Positions 24,927-34,299 of a stretch of DNA of 64,000 nt are shown here, one piece after another. The position numbers were made by a program, and so were the translations under genes. The DNA comes from Prevotella sp. (lineage in GTDB: Bacteria > Bacteroidota > Bacteroidia > Bacteroidales > Bacteroidaceae): assembly GCA_017474515.1 (NCBI GenBank), contig JAFVHN010000017.1, positions 1 to 64,000 on the forward strand, given 5' to 3'. Numbering within the stretch: the first letter of the stretch is position 1; each line of letters begins with the position of its first letter. The notes under the pieces are model-generated. The model searched no databases, was not told the DNA's origin, and worked only from the letters and a program-made list of their open reading frames with translations.

Positions 24927-25912
24927 GGCTTGTCTTGGCGTTCGGTGACGCATTTCACCTGATCGGGCTCCAGGCGCAGGTTCTTGATGTCGAGGGGCTT
25001 GGACTGCACGGTGAGCGGGCAGAGGTCCTTGGAATGGTTGGACAACAGGTATTTGTAGTCGGCAACGATGGTGAAATGCTTTTCGGTGACCTCTTTCATC
25101 CTCTTGGAGCCTATGGAGTAGTGTACTTTCACCTTGGGCGGGAAGGTACGCAGGATCATGCCTTCGGGCATGTTGACGGCTTTCACTTCCACCTCGCAGT
25201 CTGTCTGGGTGAGGATGTCGGTGTAGAACTCCACTTTTACTTCCGACGGCTGGATTTTCACGCCGGGGATGGGCTTTAACTTCACCGTCATCTCGGTGGA
25301 ATCTTTCAGGTCGCTGACCGTGATGTTCTCGGTATATACGCTTTTTATGCTGTCGAGCTTGTCCTTGTTGGCGTAGATTTCCACCTTGTCGGGAGAGATG
25401 ATGAGCATGTCGAGGTAGGAAGCGCCGTTTGGCTCCACGTTTCCCCTGAACCGCACGGGCACCTTCTTGTTCTCACCGTCGATGTAGGCAAATTCGTAAT
25501 GGTCGGGCTTGATGCTCACGATGGCCGTTGATTTGAACAGCATGGTGCGCAGCTGTTTGGCAAGCTCGTTGGAGGTCATAAGGCCCTTGCCGTGCGATTT
25601 GTTGACGGCTTTGAATGAAAGTGGAAGGGGGTGGATGACGTCGCCGTAGATGTAGGGCAGGAGCATGTAGCCCTTGTCCCTGACGGTGACACGCAGGGTG
25701 TCGCAGTTGATGTCGGTGACGATGGAATTTTTGGGCTGGCCGGTCAGGGTGAGCGGTATTCTCAGCTCGCGCTCACAGTCCTCGTTGAGAGCCAGGATGA
25801 GCCAGAATGTGCCGCTCAGGAAGAGGAAGAACAAAAATATCAGGAATTCCTTGTTGAAGATTCCAAAAAGGAAATTCCTGACAATGCCTGAGCGTTCGCT
25901 GTCGCGCTTCAT
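24923..25912 (-). CDS. YbbR/CdaR-like membrane-anchored protein
   Basis: The 329-residue product has one N-terminal membrane helix (residues about 19-39, FLIFLFFLFLSGTFWLILAL) and a long extracytoplasmic part with YbbR-like repeats (KVPVRFRGNVEPNG, DKVEIYANKDKLDSIKSVYT). In Firmicutes, YbbR/CdaR regulates the diadenylate cyclase CdaA; here no cdaA is adjacent. It lies between yajC and coaE and overlaps coaE by 4 bp. Confidence 0.85.
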   Translation of the reverse strand: MKRDSERSGIVRNFLFGIFNKEFLIFLFFLFLSGTFWLILALNEDCERELRIPLTLTGQPKNSIVTDINCDTLRVTVRDKGYMLLPYIYGDVIHPLPLSFKAVNKSHGKGLMTSNELAKQLRTMLFKSTAIVSIKPDHYEFAYIDGENKKVPVRFRGNVEPNGASYLDMLIISPDKVEIYANKDKLDSIKSVYTENITVSDLKDSTEMTVKLKPIPGVKIQPSEVKVEFYTDILTQTDCEVEVKAVNMPEGMILRTFPPKVKVHYSIGSKRMKEVTEKHFTIVADYKYLLSNHSKDLCPLTVQSKPLDIKNLRLEPDQVKCVTERQDKP

Positions 25913-25947
25913 TCGGTTTTTGAAAAAGGTTGACTATTGGAAGGCGG

Positions 25948-26268
25948 TTATTTGGAAACCTGGGCCGACTGCTGGGCCGAGGAAGTGTCGGCAAAGACGT
26001 ATCCCCTGTCCACGCGTACGATGACGCCCCTGGCAATTTCCACCTCCACGACGTTTGCTGCGAGGTCTATCTTGCGCACTGTTCCGTAGATGCCGCCTCC
26101 GGTAACGACTTTCGCTCCCTCGGCCAATGCGTTTTGGAAATTGCGGATTTCTTTCTGCTTTTTCTGCTGCGGGCGAATAATGAGGAAATACATGATGGCG
26201 ACGAAAAGCAACATCATGATAAGGAAACTCATGTTCCCGCTCTGGTCTGCTAAGAATAATGCTGTCAT
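25948..26268 (-). CDS. yajC: Preprotein translocase subunit YajC
   Basis: This 106-residue single-pass protein has the YajC pattern: a membrane helix (LIMMLLFVAIMYFLIIRPQQ), the RPQQKKQKE junction, then a small cytosolic domain (VVTGGGIYGTVRKIDLAANV). It is an accessory part of the SecDF-YajC complex that assists protein export. It lies between nusB and ybbR. Confidence 0.95.
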   Translation of the reverse strand: MTALFLADQSGNMSFLIMMLLFVAIMYFLIIRPQQKKQKEIRNFQNALAEGAKVVTGGGIYGTVRKIDLAANVVEVEIARGVIVRVDRGYVFADTSSAQQSAQVSK

Positions 26269-26306
26269 TTTACTATTGTTTTAAATTTGATTTTTTTCAA
26301 TTGTAG

Positions 26307-27305
26307 TCATTCTTCATTATTCGCGTTTTCCTCCGGAGCCACCACTTTGTCCTCGTGGGTGAAGCGCTGCCTGCGCTCGGGCACGGGTTTGAGTAGCTTG
26401 CCGGTGTAGGACAGGTGCCTGGCAATGGCGTCGAGCATACCGTTGATGTAGCTGCCGCTCTTGGGCGTGCTGTAGTATTTTGCCAGGTCCACATATTCAT
26501 TGATGGTGACGTTGACAGGAATGCCGGGGAAGGTCATCAGCTCGGCAATGGCAATCTGCATGATGACCACGTCCATGTAGGCCAGCCGCGAGAAGTCCCA
26601 GTTGTGCGAGGCGTCGCTCATGTAGCGCTGGTATTGGTCGGCGTTGAGAATGGTGGCCCTGAAGAGCTTGCGCGCAAACTCCTTGTCCTCGTCGTTCTTG
26701 TATTCGGGCAGCAGCTCCTGGTGCTTCTTGTTTTTCAGTTCAAAGCGCTTGATGGTCTTCAGCACGAAGGTGTCCACCACCTCCTTGTCGTCGTTCCAGT
26801 AGAGGCTCCGCTCTTCGAGCAGGCTGTCGAGGTCTTCGTTCTCGGTGATAAATACCTTATATAATTTCCTCCACAGTTCGCGGTCGCTTTCGTAGCTGTC
26901 GTCGTCGCTTTCCATGTATTCCTGGTAAATCTGGCTCTGCACGATTTGCGAGTAGAGCTTTCTCACGTATTCCACGTCGTCGGCCCACGAGAGCTTCTGC
27001 TCCTCCACGAAGTCGCAGAGCATGTAGTTCTCCTCGAGTTGCAGGGCGAACTTGTTGTATGCGAACTTCTCCGACGGCATTTCGCCGCCTTCTCTTGCCA
27101 CGCGTGCCTGGGCCACTTCAAGGTGTTTCTGCGCCTCCTTTGTGATGGCCACGATGAGCAACAGCATATAATTATAAAGGTGATAGGCTTTGGAAAGGCT
27201 AAAGAAAAGCTCCTTTTCAGCACTCTCCATGTTCTTGCTTCCGTTTTGATAGTATGCGTAGGTCAACTGAACTATCTTAATTCTTATCAATTCGCGGTTA
27301 ATCAT
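26307..27305 (-). CDS. nusB: Transcription antitermination factor NusB, long form
   Basis: The 332-residue protein has the NusB fold in its C-terminal half (LFRATILNADQYQRYM, then MDVVIMQIAIAELMTFPGIP and the ending VNVTINEYVDLAKYYSTPKS). The N-terminal extension of about 150 residues is normal in Bacteroidota, where NusB is twice the size of the E. coli protein. NusB with NusE binds boxA RNA during rRNA transcription. It heads the operon and is driven by the promoter at 27343-27373. Confidence 0.93.
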   Translation of the reverse strand: MINRELIRIKIVQLTYAYYQNGSKNMESAEKELFFSLSKAYHLYNYMLLLIVAITKEAQKHLEVAQARVAREGGEMPSEKFAYNKFALQLEENYMLCDFVEEQKLSWADDVEYVRKLYSQIVQSQIYQEYMESDDDSYESDRELWRKLYKVFITENEDLDSLLEERSLYWNDDKEVVDTFVLKTIKRFELKNKKHQELLPEYKNDEDKEFARKLFRATILNADQYQRYMSDASHNWDFSRLAYMDVVIMQIAIAELMTFPGIPVNVTINEYVDLAKYYSTPKSGSYINGMLDAIARHLSYTGKLLKPVPERRQRFTHEDKVVAPEENANNEE

Positions 27306-27342
27306 CTTGATGAGTATTGTATGCTTTTATTCTATAACGATG

Positions 27343-27373
27343 CAAAAGTAAAAAAAATCTGTTTTTCTTGCAA
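27343..27373 (-). promoter_or_regulatory. Promoter of the nusB operon
   Basis: On the minus strand TTGC (27370-27373), a 19-bp spacer and TACTTTTG (27343-27350) fit the consensus. It is divergent from the rplY promoter, and the two -7 boxes are 84 bp apart. Confidence 0.85.
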
Positions 27374-27411
27374 GAAAAAGAACGCATTTTCTACTTTTTT
27401 TAAGATAATTG

Positions 27412-27442
27412 TTGCTGAATTGAGGAAAAAGTACTACCTTTG
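27412..27442 (+). promoter_or_regulatory. Promoter of the rplY/ctc operon
   Basis: TTGC (27412-27415), a 19-bp spacer and TACCTTTG (27435-27442) on the plus strand. The predicted leader is about 72 nt. Confidence 0.85.
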
Positions 27443-27521
27443 CACCGCTTTTTTCGTGTGATGGCGAATTGAGTAACTGTTTTATTTATCAAAACTTAAT
27501 TTAGAGTAACACATTTTTATT

Positions 27522-28124
27522 ATGAAAGAAATTGCAGTAAAAGGCCAGAAAAGAGAACAGACTGGCAAGAAAGCCACCCGGCTGATGCGCAAGGAGGGAC
27601 TTGTTCCCTGCAACCTCTACGGTGAGAAGAAGAACGATGCCGGCCTTCCCGAGGCCCTTTCGTTTGCCGTGCCCATGACCGACCTTCGCAAGCTTATTTA
27701 CACCCCCCACATCTATGTGGTGAACCTGAACATCGATGGTGTTGAGCACAAGGCTGTCATCAAGGAGCTTCAGTTCCACCCCGTGAGCGACGCCCTGCTT
27801 CACATCGACTTCTACGAAATCAACGAGTCGAAGCCCATTACCATCGGCATTCCCGTGAAGCTGAACGGGCTGGCACAGGGTGTGCGCGACGGCGGACGCC
27901 TGGCACTCATCGTGCGCAAAGTCAACGTGACGGCAAAATATCAGGACATCCCCGAGACTCTCAACATCGATGTCACCAACCTGAACATCGGCAAGAGCAT
28001 CAAGGTGGGCGACTTGGACTTCCCCGGACTTGAGATGGCCACCAGCAAGGAGGTCGTGGTTTGCACCATCAAGGCCACCCGTAAGTCGAACGCTGCTGCA
28101 CAAGCCACCGAAGAAGAGGCTTAG
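27522..28124 (+). CDS. rplY: 50S ribosomal protein L25/general stress protein Ctc
   Basis: The 200-residue protein has the N-terminal 5S rRNA-binding L25 domain ([20 protein letters not shown], then [10 protein letters not shown]) and the C-terminal TL5-type beta domain ([20 protein letters not shown], later [18 protein letters not shown]) that makes the long Ctc form. It binds 5S rRNA in the large subunit. It is the first gene of the operon with pth. Confidence 0.96.
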   Translation: MKEIAVKGQKREQTGKKATRLMRKEGLVPCNLYGEKKNDAGLPEALSFAVPMTDLRKLIYTPHIYVVNLNIDGVEHKAVIKELQFHPVSDALLHIDFYEINESKPITIGIPVKLNGLAQGVRDGGRLALIVRKVNVTAKYQDIPETLNIDVTNLNIGKSIKVGDLDFPGLEMATSKEVVVCTIKATRKSNAAAQATEEEA

Positions 28125-28215
28125 TCTTTTTGCAGTGATGATGAACTTGTGGATGACTATCCGGCGGCTTTTCTGCCGGAAATCCATTGACGTGCAAGAA
28201 CACAGCATCACAGAA

Positions 28216-28809
28216 ATGGAAAAATATCTGATTGTGGGTTTGGGCAATCCCGGTCCTGAGTACGCGGGAACACGCCACAACACAGGATATATGGTATTGG
28301 ACGCCTTCGCCAAGGCGTCCAATATTTGTTTTGAGGACAAACGTTACGGATATGTGGCCGTGGCCTCATTGCGGGGCCGCCGTCTCATTCTGCTCAAGCC
28401 CACCACCTTCATGAACCTCAGCGGCAATGCCGTGCGCTATTGGTTGCAGAAAGAAAACATCGACCAGTCGCACCTGCTTGTCATTGCCGACGAACTGGCA
28501 TTGCCCCTGGGCACCTTCCGCCTGAAGGCCAGCGGCAGCAACGGCGGCCACAACGGGCTGGGGCACATACAGCAACTCATTGGCCAGCAATATCCTCGGC
28601 TGCGCATGGGCATTGGCAACGAGTTCAGGCAGGGCGGACAGATTGATTATGTGCTGGGCCGCTACACCGATGAGGAAATGCAGGTGCTGCAGCCCGCCAT
28701 CGACACCGCCGTGGAAATCATCAAGAGCTTTGTGCTGGCAGGTGTGGACATCACCATGAACGCTTACAACAGGAAAAAGACAGGAAATGGAACAAACGGC
28801 AAGAATTGA
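28216..28809 (+). CDS. pth: Aminoacyl-tRNA hydrolase (peptidyl-tRNA hydrolase)
   Basis: The start is placed at [20 protein letters not shown], the conserved N-terminus; the open frame runs far upstream into rplY but has no family similarity there. The catalytic His lies in TRHNTGYM, and [15 protein letters not shown] and [19 protein letters not shown] segments ([17 protein letters not shown]) complete the active site. The enzyme releases tRNA from stalled peptidyl-tRNA. The product is 197 residues. Its end overlaps the next gene by 23 bp. Confidence 0.96.
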   Translation: MEKYLIVGLGNPGPEYAGTRHNTGYMVLDAFAKASNICFEDKRYGYVAVASLRGRRLILLKPTTFMNLSGNAVRYWLQKENIDQSHLLVIADELALPLGTFRLKASGSNGGHNGLGHIQQLIGQQYPRLRMGIGNEFRQGGQIDYVLGRYTDEEMQVLQPAIDTAVEIIKSFVLAGVDITMNAYNRKKTGNGTNGKN

Positions 28810-29209
28810 CAAATGGCTGTGGGCTGCCCGTATCTTCAAGACACGCAGCATCGCCGCCGATGCGTGCAAGAACGGCAGGGTGACCATTGGCGGTACCAAC
28901 GTGAAACCCTCGCGACCGTTGAAGGTTGGCGAGGTGGTTGACGTGAAGAAACCGCCTGTCACCTATTCTTTCCGCGTGTTGAAATGTATTGAGCAACGCG
29001 TGGGTGCCAAGCTCGTTCCTGAAGTTTATGAGAACGTCACAGACCCCAAACAGTATGAATTGCTCGAGATGAGCCGCATCAGTGGTTTCGTCAACAGGGC
29101 AAGGGGTACCGGACGCCCCACCAAGAAGGAGCGCCGCGCCCTCGACGACTTCACCGCTCCCGTCATGTTCGGTTTCGACGACGACTTCGACGACGATTTC
29201 GACGACTGA
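28787..29209 (+). CDS. S4-domain RNA-binding protein (Hsp15-like)
   Basis: The 140-residue protein carries an S4 RNA-binding domain at the N-terminus ([20 protein letters not shown], then [12 protein letters not shown]). Hsp15 recycles 50S subunits that carry a stalled nascent chain, which fits its overlap with pth. The C-terminus is an Asp/Phe repeat ([11 protein letters not shown]), which is unusual and may be disordered. Confidence 0.88.
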   Translation: MEQTARIDKWLWAARIFKTRSIAADACKNGRVTIGGTNVKPSRPLKVGEVVDVKKPPVTYSFRVLKCIEQRVGAKLVPEVYENVTDPKQYELLEMSRISGFVNRARGTGRPTKKERRALDDFTAPVMFGFDDDFDDDFDD

Positions 29210-29244
29210 CCTTTTCTTAATAAAACCAGAAAAACCTTCTATTC

Positions 29245-29829
29245 ATGGCCATTACAAACATTGCCGTTTTCGTTTCCGGTAGCGGAACGAACTGTGAAAA
29301 CATCATCCGCTATTTTTCCGGCTCAGCCGACGTCCGCGTGTCGCTCGTTGTTAGCAACCGCTCCGATGCCTACGCCCTTGTCCGTGCATCGCGGTTGCAT
29401 GTTCCCACCGTCGTTGTTCCCAAGAAGGAGTTCAACGACCCTTCCGTTCTCCTTCCGCTCCTTGAGCAATACGATGTTGATTTCATCGTGCTGGCGGGCT
29501 TCCTGCTTATGGTGCCCGACTATCTGCTTGAGCGTTTCCCTCGCCGCATTGTCAACATCCACCCGTCGCTGCTTCCCCGTCATGGAGGCCGCGGCATGTG
29601 GGGACACCATGTCCACGAGTCGGTGAAGGCTGCCGGCGACACCGAAACGGGCATCACCATCCATTATGTTTCAGAAGTCTGCGACGGTGGCGAAATCATC
29701 GCCCAGTTCAAGACGCCACTCCAGCCCACCGACACCCCTGACGACATTGCCGCCAAGGTGCATGTGCTGGAACAGGAGCATTTTCCCAAAGTGATTGAGC
29801 AAGTGTTGAGAAAAAATAGTGAAGAATAA
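29245..29829 (+). CDS. purN: Phosphoribosylglycinamide formyltransferase PurN
   Basis: The 194-residue enzyme transfers the formyl group from 10-formyltetrahydrofolate to GAR in purine synthesis. Motifs are VSGSGTNCENIIRYF (substrate loop), VLAGFLLMVPDYLLERF, the catalytic NIHPSLLPRHGG and ETGITIHYVSEVCDGGEIIA with the essential His and Asp. It follows the S4 gene by 35 bp. Its TAA stop codon is followed at once by a GC-rich hairpin repeat. Confidence 0.96.
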   Translation: MAITNIAVFVSGSGTNCENIIRYFSGSADVRVSLVVSNRSDAYALVRASRLHVPTVVVPKKEFNDPSVLLPLLEQYDVDFIVLAGFLLMVPDYLLERFPRRIVNIHPSLLPRHGGRGMWGHHVHESVKAAGDTETGITIHYVSEVCDGGEIIAQFKTPLQPTDTPDDIAAKVHVLEQEHFPKVIEQVLRKNSEE

Positions 29830-29908
29830 GCCCCCTCTAATCCCCCCTTGGGGGGAAGACGTACAGCCAAAGACTCCCCTCCTTACGGGAGGGCCGGGGG
29901 TGGGCTAA
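29830..29908 (+). repeat. GC-rich double-hairpin repeat, abutting the purN stop
   Basis: GCCCCCTCTAATCCCCCC begins at the first base after the stop codon, and the second half CTCCCCTCCTTACGGGAGGG, GCCGGGGGTGGGC follows. Downstream (to 30008) lie two copies of TCATTTAGCGAAGCGC, a further dispersed module, ending just before topB. Confidence 0.85.
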
Positions 29909-30008
29909 AAGCGAAATATTTGCAGTCGCCTTTATCATTTTTCATTTTTTATTTATCATTTAGCGAAGCGCCTATTTTTTCATTTAGCGAAGCGCAGAAT
30001 TCCAGAAA

Positions 30009-32087
30009 ATGATTGTTTGCATAGCAGAGAAGCCCAGCGTGGCCCGCGACATTGCCCGCATCATCGGTGCCACCTCCTCGCGCAATGGCTACATGGAAGG
30101 CAACGGCTACCAGGTGACGTGGACCTTCGGCCACCTGTGCGAGCTGAAGATGCCCGAAGACTACACGCCCCTGTGGAAACGGTGGGCGCTGGGCTCGCTG
30201 CCCATGATTCCCCAGCGTTTCGGCATCAGGCTGAAAGACGACGACGGCGTGAAAAAGCAGTTTGCCATCATTGAGCAACTCATGAGCCAGGCCGACAGCA
30301 TCGTCAACTGCGGCGATGCCGGACAGGAGGGTGAGCTCATCCAGCGGTGGGTGATGCAGAAGGCGCAGGCCACGTGCCCCGTGTCGCGCCTCTGGATTTC
30401 CTCCATGACCGACGAAGCCATTCGCGAAGGCTTCCAAAATCTGAAAGACCAACACAGCTACGACTCCCTCTACATGGCCGGCCTGTCGCGTGCCATTGGC
30501 GACTGGCTTCTCGGCATCAATGCCACCCGCCTTTATTCCATTAAATACGGTACTGTGGGCCATCCCCTCAGCATCGGCCGTGTGCAGACGCCCACCCTCG
30601 CACTCATTGTGAACCGCCAGAAGGAAATCGACAACTTCAAGCCCGAGCCCTACTGGGTGCTTGCCACCCGCTACCGCGACACGCTGTTCACCGCCGTAAA
30701 AGGCAAGTTCAGCAATCGCGAAGAGGGTGAGAAGTCATTCGAGGAAATCAAGGACAAGCCTTTCACCGTCACCGATGTCCAGAAGAAGAAGGGCACCGAG
30801 CAGCCGCCCATGCTCTACGACCTCACCTCGTTGCAGGTGGACTGCAACCACAAGTACGGCTATTCGGCCGAAATGACGCTGAACCTCATTCAGGAACTCT
30901 ATGAAAAGAAGCTGACCACCTATCCGCGCGTTGACACTCAGTACCTTCCCGACGATGTCTATCCCAAGTGCCCGGCCATTATGAACGGGCTGTTTCAGAC
31001 GTCGCTGGGCGGACAACGTCCCTATGCCGACCTGGTGAAGACGTTGGGCGGCAAGCCGCTGAAAAAGACCAAGCGCGTGTTCGACTCATCGAAGGTCACC
31101 GACCACCATGCCATCATTCCCACGGGCGTGTTGCCGCAGTATCTTTCCGATGCCGCCCAGCACGTTTATGACCTCGTGGCCCGCAGGTTCATTGCCGCCT
31201 TTTATCCCGACTGCAAGTTCTCCACCACCACCGTGCTGGGGCGTGTCGGCGACGTGGACTTCAAGGTGAGCGGCAAGGAAATCCTCGACCCCGGCTTCCG
31301 TGTCGTGTTTCCCTCACGTCAGGCCAAGGCCCAGCAGTCCGCCGCCCCCACATCTCAGCCTGCCGACGACGAAGGCAAACAGGAGGAGGAGCGCACCCTG
31401 CCCACCTTTGAAAAGGGCGAGAGCGGTCCCCACGAGCCCACGCTCACCGAGAAATGGACCACGCCGCCGAAGTATTACACCGAGGCCACGCTGCTGCGCG
31501 CCATGGAAACCGCGGGAAAATTCGTCGATGACGAGAGCCTCCGTGCCGCGCTCAAGGAGAACGGCATCGGGCGCCCTTCCACCCGTGCCGCCATCATAGA
31601 GACGCTTTTCAAACGCCACTACATCCGCAAGGAGCGCAAGAACCTCATTGCCACACCCACCGGCATGGAACTCATTGCCATGATCAAGGAGGACCTGTTG
31701 AAAAGTTGTGAGCTCACCGGCATCTGGGAGAAAAAACTGCGCCTCATAGAGCGTGGCGACTATCAGCCGTCGCAGTTCATCGACGAGTTGAAGGAGCAGA
31801 TAACGGCCATTGTGCAGCAGGTGCTTGCCGACAACAGCAACCGCCGTGTCACCATTACCACCGACGAGGACTTGAAGAAGAAACCGGCCAAGGCCGCCGC
31901 CTCCAAGTCCCGGAAGAAGAAGGCAGCGCCGCCGCCGCCCCCCGCTCCCGTGCCTGTTCCGCCGGTTGGCGACGACCTCGTGGGACAGGTGTGCCCGCTC
32001 TGTGGAAAGGGACATATAATAAAAGGTAAGACGGCCTACGGGTGCAGCGAATGGAAAAACGGCTGCTCCTTCAGGAAACCCTTTTGA
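30009..32087 (+). CDS. topB: DNA topoisomerase III
   Basis: This 692-residue type IA topoisomerase decatenates and relaxes DNA. The Toprim domain is N-terminal (CIAEKPSVARDIARIIGA, then NCGDAGQEGELI). The core carries SIGRVQTPTLALIVNRQKEI, and the active-site Tyr305 lies in LTTYPRVDTQYL. After residue about 600 come a Lys/Ala/Pro-rich linker (KKPAKAAASKSRKKK, then a run of prolines) and one zinc ribbon (CPLCGKGHIIKGKTAYGCSE, then NGC). Its length is normal for Bacteroidota TopB. Confidence 0.95.
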   Translation: MIVCIAEKPSVARDIARIIGATSSRNGYMEGNGYQVTWTFGHLCELKMPEDYTPLWKRWALGSLPMIPQRFGIRLKDDDGVKKQFAIIEQLMSQADSIVNCGDAGQEGELIQRWVMQKAQATCPVSRLWISSMTDEAIREGFQNLKDQHSYDSLYMAGLSRAIGDWLLGINATRLYSIKYGTVGHPLSIGRVQTPTLALIVNRQKEIDNFKPEPYWVLATRYRDTLFTAVKGKFSNREEGEKSFEEIKDKPFTVTDVQKKKGTEQPPMLYDLTSLQVDCNHKYGYSAEMTLNLIQELYEKKLTTYPRVDTQYLPDDVYPKCPAIMNGLFQTSLGGQRPYADLVKTLGGKPLKKTKRVFDSSKVTDHHAIIPTGVLPQYLSDAAQHVYDLVARRFIAAFYPDCKFSTTTVLGRVGDVDFKVSGKEILDPGFRVVFPSRQAKAQQSAAPTSQPADDEGKQEEERTLPTFEKGESGPHEPTLTEKWTTPPKYYTEATLLRAMETAGKFVDDESLRAALKENGIGRPSTRAAIIETLFKRHYIRKERKNLIATPTGMELIAMIKEDLLKSCELTGIWEKKLRLIERGDYQPSQFIDELKEQITAIVQQVLADNSNRRVTITTDEDLKKKPAKAAASKSRKKKAAPPPPPAPVPVPPVGDDLVGQVCPLCGKGHIIKGKTAYGCSEWKNGCSFRKPF

Positions 32088-32131
32088 CGGAGGGGAGAAG
32101 GTCACTTTCCAGCGATAGGTTATAAAAATAC

Positions 32132-32183
32132 AAAAACCGTACATGCCAATGTAAAAAAGGAACATCGGCAATGTACGGTTTTT
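32132..32183. terminator. Terminator after topB
   Basis: AAAAACCGTACAT-GCC pairs with GGC-AATGTACGGTTTTT through about 21 bp with one bulge and one wobble. The A and T runs at the ends make it usable in both directions. It lies 45 bp past the topB stop. Confidence 0.85.
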
Positions 32184-32257
32184 CTTTTATCCCAAATCGG
32201 TCATTTGTATGGTTGTCTTCGAGGTTGTCTTCGTAACCTTCGCAAGAGCACCGTTTT

Positions 32258-32520
32258 GTCAAGATTTTTCATGATTTTTTGTTTACCCCAAAAGGTTTGA
32301 CCGCAAATTTCTGGGAGAGATCTTGAAGATTGAGAGGGGAGATCTTGAAGATTTCTCCCCTCAATTTGCGGTCAAACTTTGGACAATTTGTAAACCGTTG
32401 AAATTCAATAAATTACAAAACTGTGCGAAAATTCCCTATTTTATCAAAATTTTTTACTGTTTTTTACCCATCCCACTACCCGAAGCAGAATAAGAAAAGG
32501 TGATGTTTTTAAGCACGCGA
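32258..32520 (+). repeat. Structured dispersed repeat, copy 2
   Basis: It starts GTCAAGATTTTTCATGATTT. Perfect 15-bp arms GTTTGACCGCAAATT (32295-32309) and AATTTGCGGTCAAAC (32363-32377) enclose two GAGATCTTGAAGATT direct repeats, the second within a hairpin with GAGGGGAGA/TCTCCCCTC arms. It continues to GTTTTTAAGCACGCG. Copies lie at 46300-46570 (same strand) and 23505-23730 (reversed). Confidence 0.85.
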
Positions 32521-32805
32521 AAGGTGAATGATTTAATATGAACAAGATAATAACAGGCTAAATAATCATACAATGTTATCTGCTGGTTTTTATTGCCCGG
32601 TTTTGGTTTGTCATCTTTGAGGTTCAGACAACAGGTCAGAAGGCGTTTTTTCCTTAGATATAGCCTTTTGTGAGTGCTGTTTGAAGCGCTATAACTCCTG
32701 AACTCCTTCAGCCCGCTGAACTTGAATTATGCAATATTAACATTTTTTATTGTTAAAGTGTTGATTTATGTCAAAAAAGTATCATCAAAATTGGATGATA
32801 TGTGC

Positions 32806-32813
32806 TAATTTTG
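32806..32813 (+). promoter_or_regulatory. -7 box of the mannan operon
   Basis: TAATTTTG matches TAnnTTTG 27 bp before the esterase start codon. The -33 region has no clear TTTGC, which is common for regulated promoters that need an activator. Confidence 0.5.
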
Positions 32814-32839
32814 TGCCCAACTAAAAACAATATGCGAAA

Positions 32840-34126
32840 ATGAAGATTTTTTTTAACAGGTGGCTGGTTTTGGCGGCATTTTTTTTTCTTGTGGAAAGCG
32901 CCATTGCCCAGATACGCGGCACGGAAATAACGGTCGTGGTTGCTCCCGACCATGCCGACTGGAACTATGAAACAGGCGAGAAGGCACGTTTCACGGCAAA
33001 AGTCCTCCGTGCCGGTGTGCCCATGAGAAATGTCGAGGTTGATTATGAGGCCGGGCCTGAGATGTACGCCAGCGTGAAACGCCATGCCACCCTGGAAGAC
33101 GGCACGATGACTTGGACAGGCACGATGCCTACGCCCGGTTTCTACCGTCTGAAGGTGACGGCCCACGTCGGCGGTCGCGACTATTCCGGCTGGTGTACGG
33201 CGGCCTTCAGCCCCCAGCGCATCAAGGCAAAGGCCACCATGCCTGCGGACTTCACCGCTTTCTGGGACGGCGTGATGGCCGAGGCCCGTCAGACGCCCTT
33301 GCAACCCACGGTGACATTGTTGCCAGAGCGCTGCACCGAAGACGTGAACGTATATCATGTGAGTTTCCAAAACATCAGGCCAGGCTCGCGCACCTACGGC
33401 ATATTGTGTGTGCCCGTGAAAAGCGGCACATATCCCGCCCTGCTGCGTGTGCCTGGGGCTGGCATCCGGCCTTACGAAGGCGACCGGTGGATGGCCTCCC
33501 TCGGCTGCATCACGCTGGAAATAGGCATCCACGGCATACCTGTCACGATGACGCAGGACTACTACGACAAACTCTTCTATGGCGCCTTGAACGGCTACTG
33601 GGAAATGAACACCGACGACCGCGATGGCAACTACTACAAGCGCGTGTTTGTAGGAGCGCTGCGCGCCATCGACTATATCGCCACATTGCCGCAATGGGAC
33701 GGCCGCCGCCTCTGCGTGACGGGCTCCTCACAAGGCGGCATGCTCTCGCTGGTGTGTGCAGCACTCGACAAGCGCGTTACCTGCTATGGCGCCGTGCATG
33801 CCGCCATGTGCGACCATGAGGCGGCACTTAGCGGACAGCCCTGCGGGTGGCCGCATTACTTCTATGGAAAAAAAGATGTGGACAAGAAGGCTGTGGAGGC
33901 CGCACGCTATTACGACGGTGTGAACTTCGCCAGGCTCATCAACTGCCCGGGGTGGTTTTCTTTCGGCTACAACGACGATGTGGTGCCGCCGACGTCGGCC
34001 TATGCCACCTATAACGAGGTGACGGCTCCCAAGACCTTGCGCGTGTTCCAACAGACGGCCCATTTCTGGTATCAGGAGCAATGGGACGAATGGAATGAAT
34101 GGATTAGGGAACAATTCAGGGAATGA
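32840..34126 (+). CDS. Secreted acetyl xylan esterase-like (CE7/AXE1) deacetylase
   Basis: The 428-residue protein has a signal peptide (cleavage near ESAIA), an N-terminal beta domain (about residues 25-125) and an alpha/beta-hydrolase domain like acetyl xylan esterase/cephalosporin C deacetylase. The nucleophile is Ser297 in TGSSQGGML, the acid is Asp379 or Asp380 in GYNDDVVPP and the base is His408 in TAHFWYQEQ. In this operon it most likely removes acetyl groups from acetylated gluco- or galactoglucomannan so that the mannanase can act. It is the first gene of the mannan operon. Confidence 0.88.
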   Translation: MKIFFNRWLVLAAFFFLVESAIAQIRGTEITVVVAPDHADWNYETGEKARFTAKVLRAGVPMRNVEVDYEAGPEMYASVKRHATLEDGTMTWTGTMPTPGFYRLKVTAHVGGRDYSGWCTAAFSPQRIKAKATMPADFTAFWDGVMAEARQTPLQPTVTLLPERCTEDVNVYHVSFQNIRPGSRTYGILCVPVKSGTYPALLRVPGAGIRPYEGDRWMASLGCITLEIGIHGIPVTMTQDYYDKLFYGALNGYWEMNTDDRDGNYYKRVFVGALRAIDYIATLPQWDGRRLCVTGSSQGGMLSLVCAALDKRVTCYGAVHAAMCDHEAALSGQPCGWPHYFYGKKDVDKKAVEAARYYDGVNFARLINCPGWFSFGYNDDVVPPTSAYATYNEVTAPKTLRVFQQTAHFWYQEQWDEWNEWIREQFRE

Positions 34127-34188
34127 GGAATTAGGAATTAGGAATGAGGAATTGGTAGTGCCCCCAAAAGCTTCCACTAATCCCTGGC

Positions 34189-34266
34189 CCCCCTATGGCC
34201 CCCCTTGGGGGAAGACGTACGGCCATTGGGCTCCCCTCCTTACGGGAGGGGCCGGGGGTGGGCCAC
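34189..34266 (+). repeat. GC-rich double-hairpin repeat, full copy
   Basis: GGCCCCCCTATGGCCCCCCTT, GGGGGAAGACGTACGGCC, then CTCCCCTCCTTACGGGAGGG and GCCGGGGGTGGGCC. It lies between the first two genes of the mannan operon, in the same orientation, and could weaken read-through to the next gene. Confidence 0.8.
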
Positions 34267-34299
34267 TAACTCCTGCACTCCCGGACTCCATATAAAATA

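Larger units (their letters stand above)
32088..32839. other. Non-coding stretch between topB and the mannan operon
   Basis: No gene is seen. In order it holds a strong bidirectional terminator (32132-32183), a copy of the structured dispersed repeat (32258-32520), AT-rich sequence, a degraded AACTCCTGAACTCC module (about 32693-32730) and a -7 promoter box at 32806. Confidence 0.65.
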
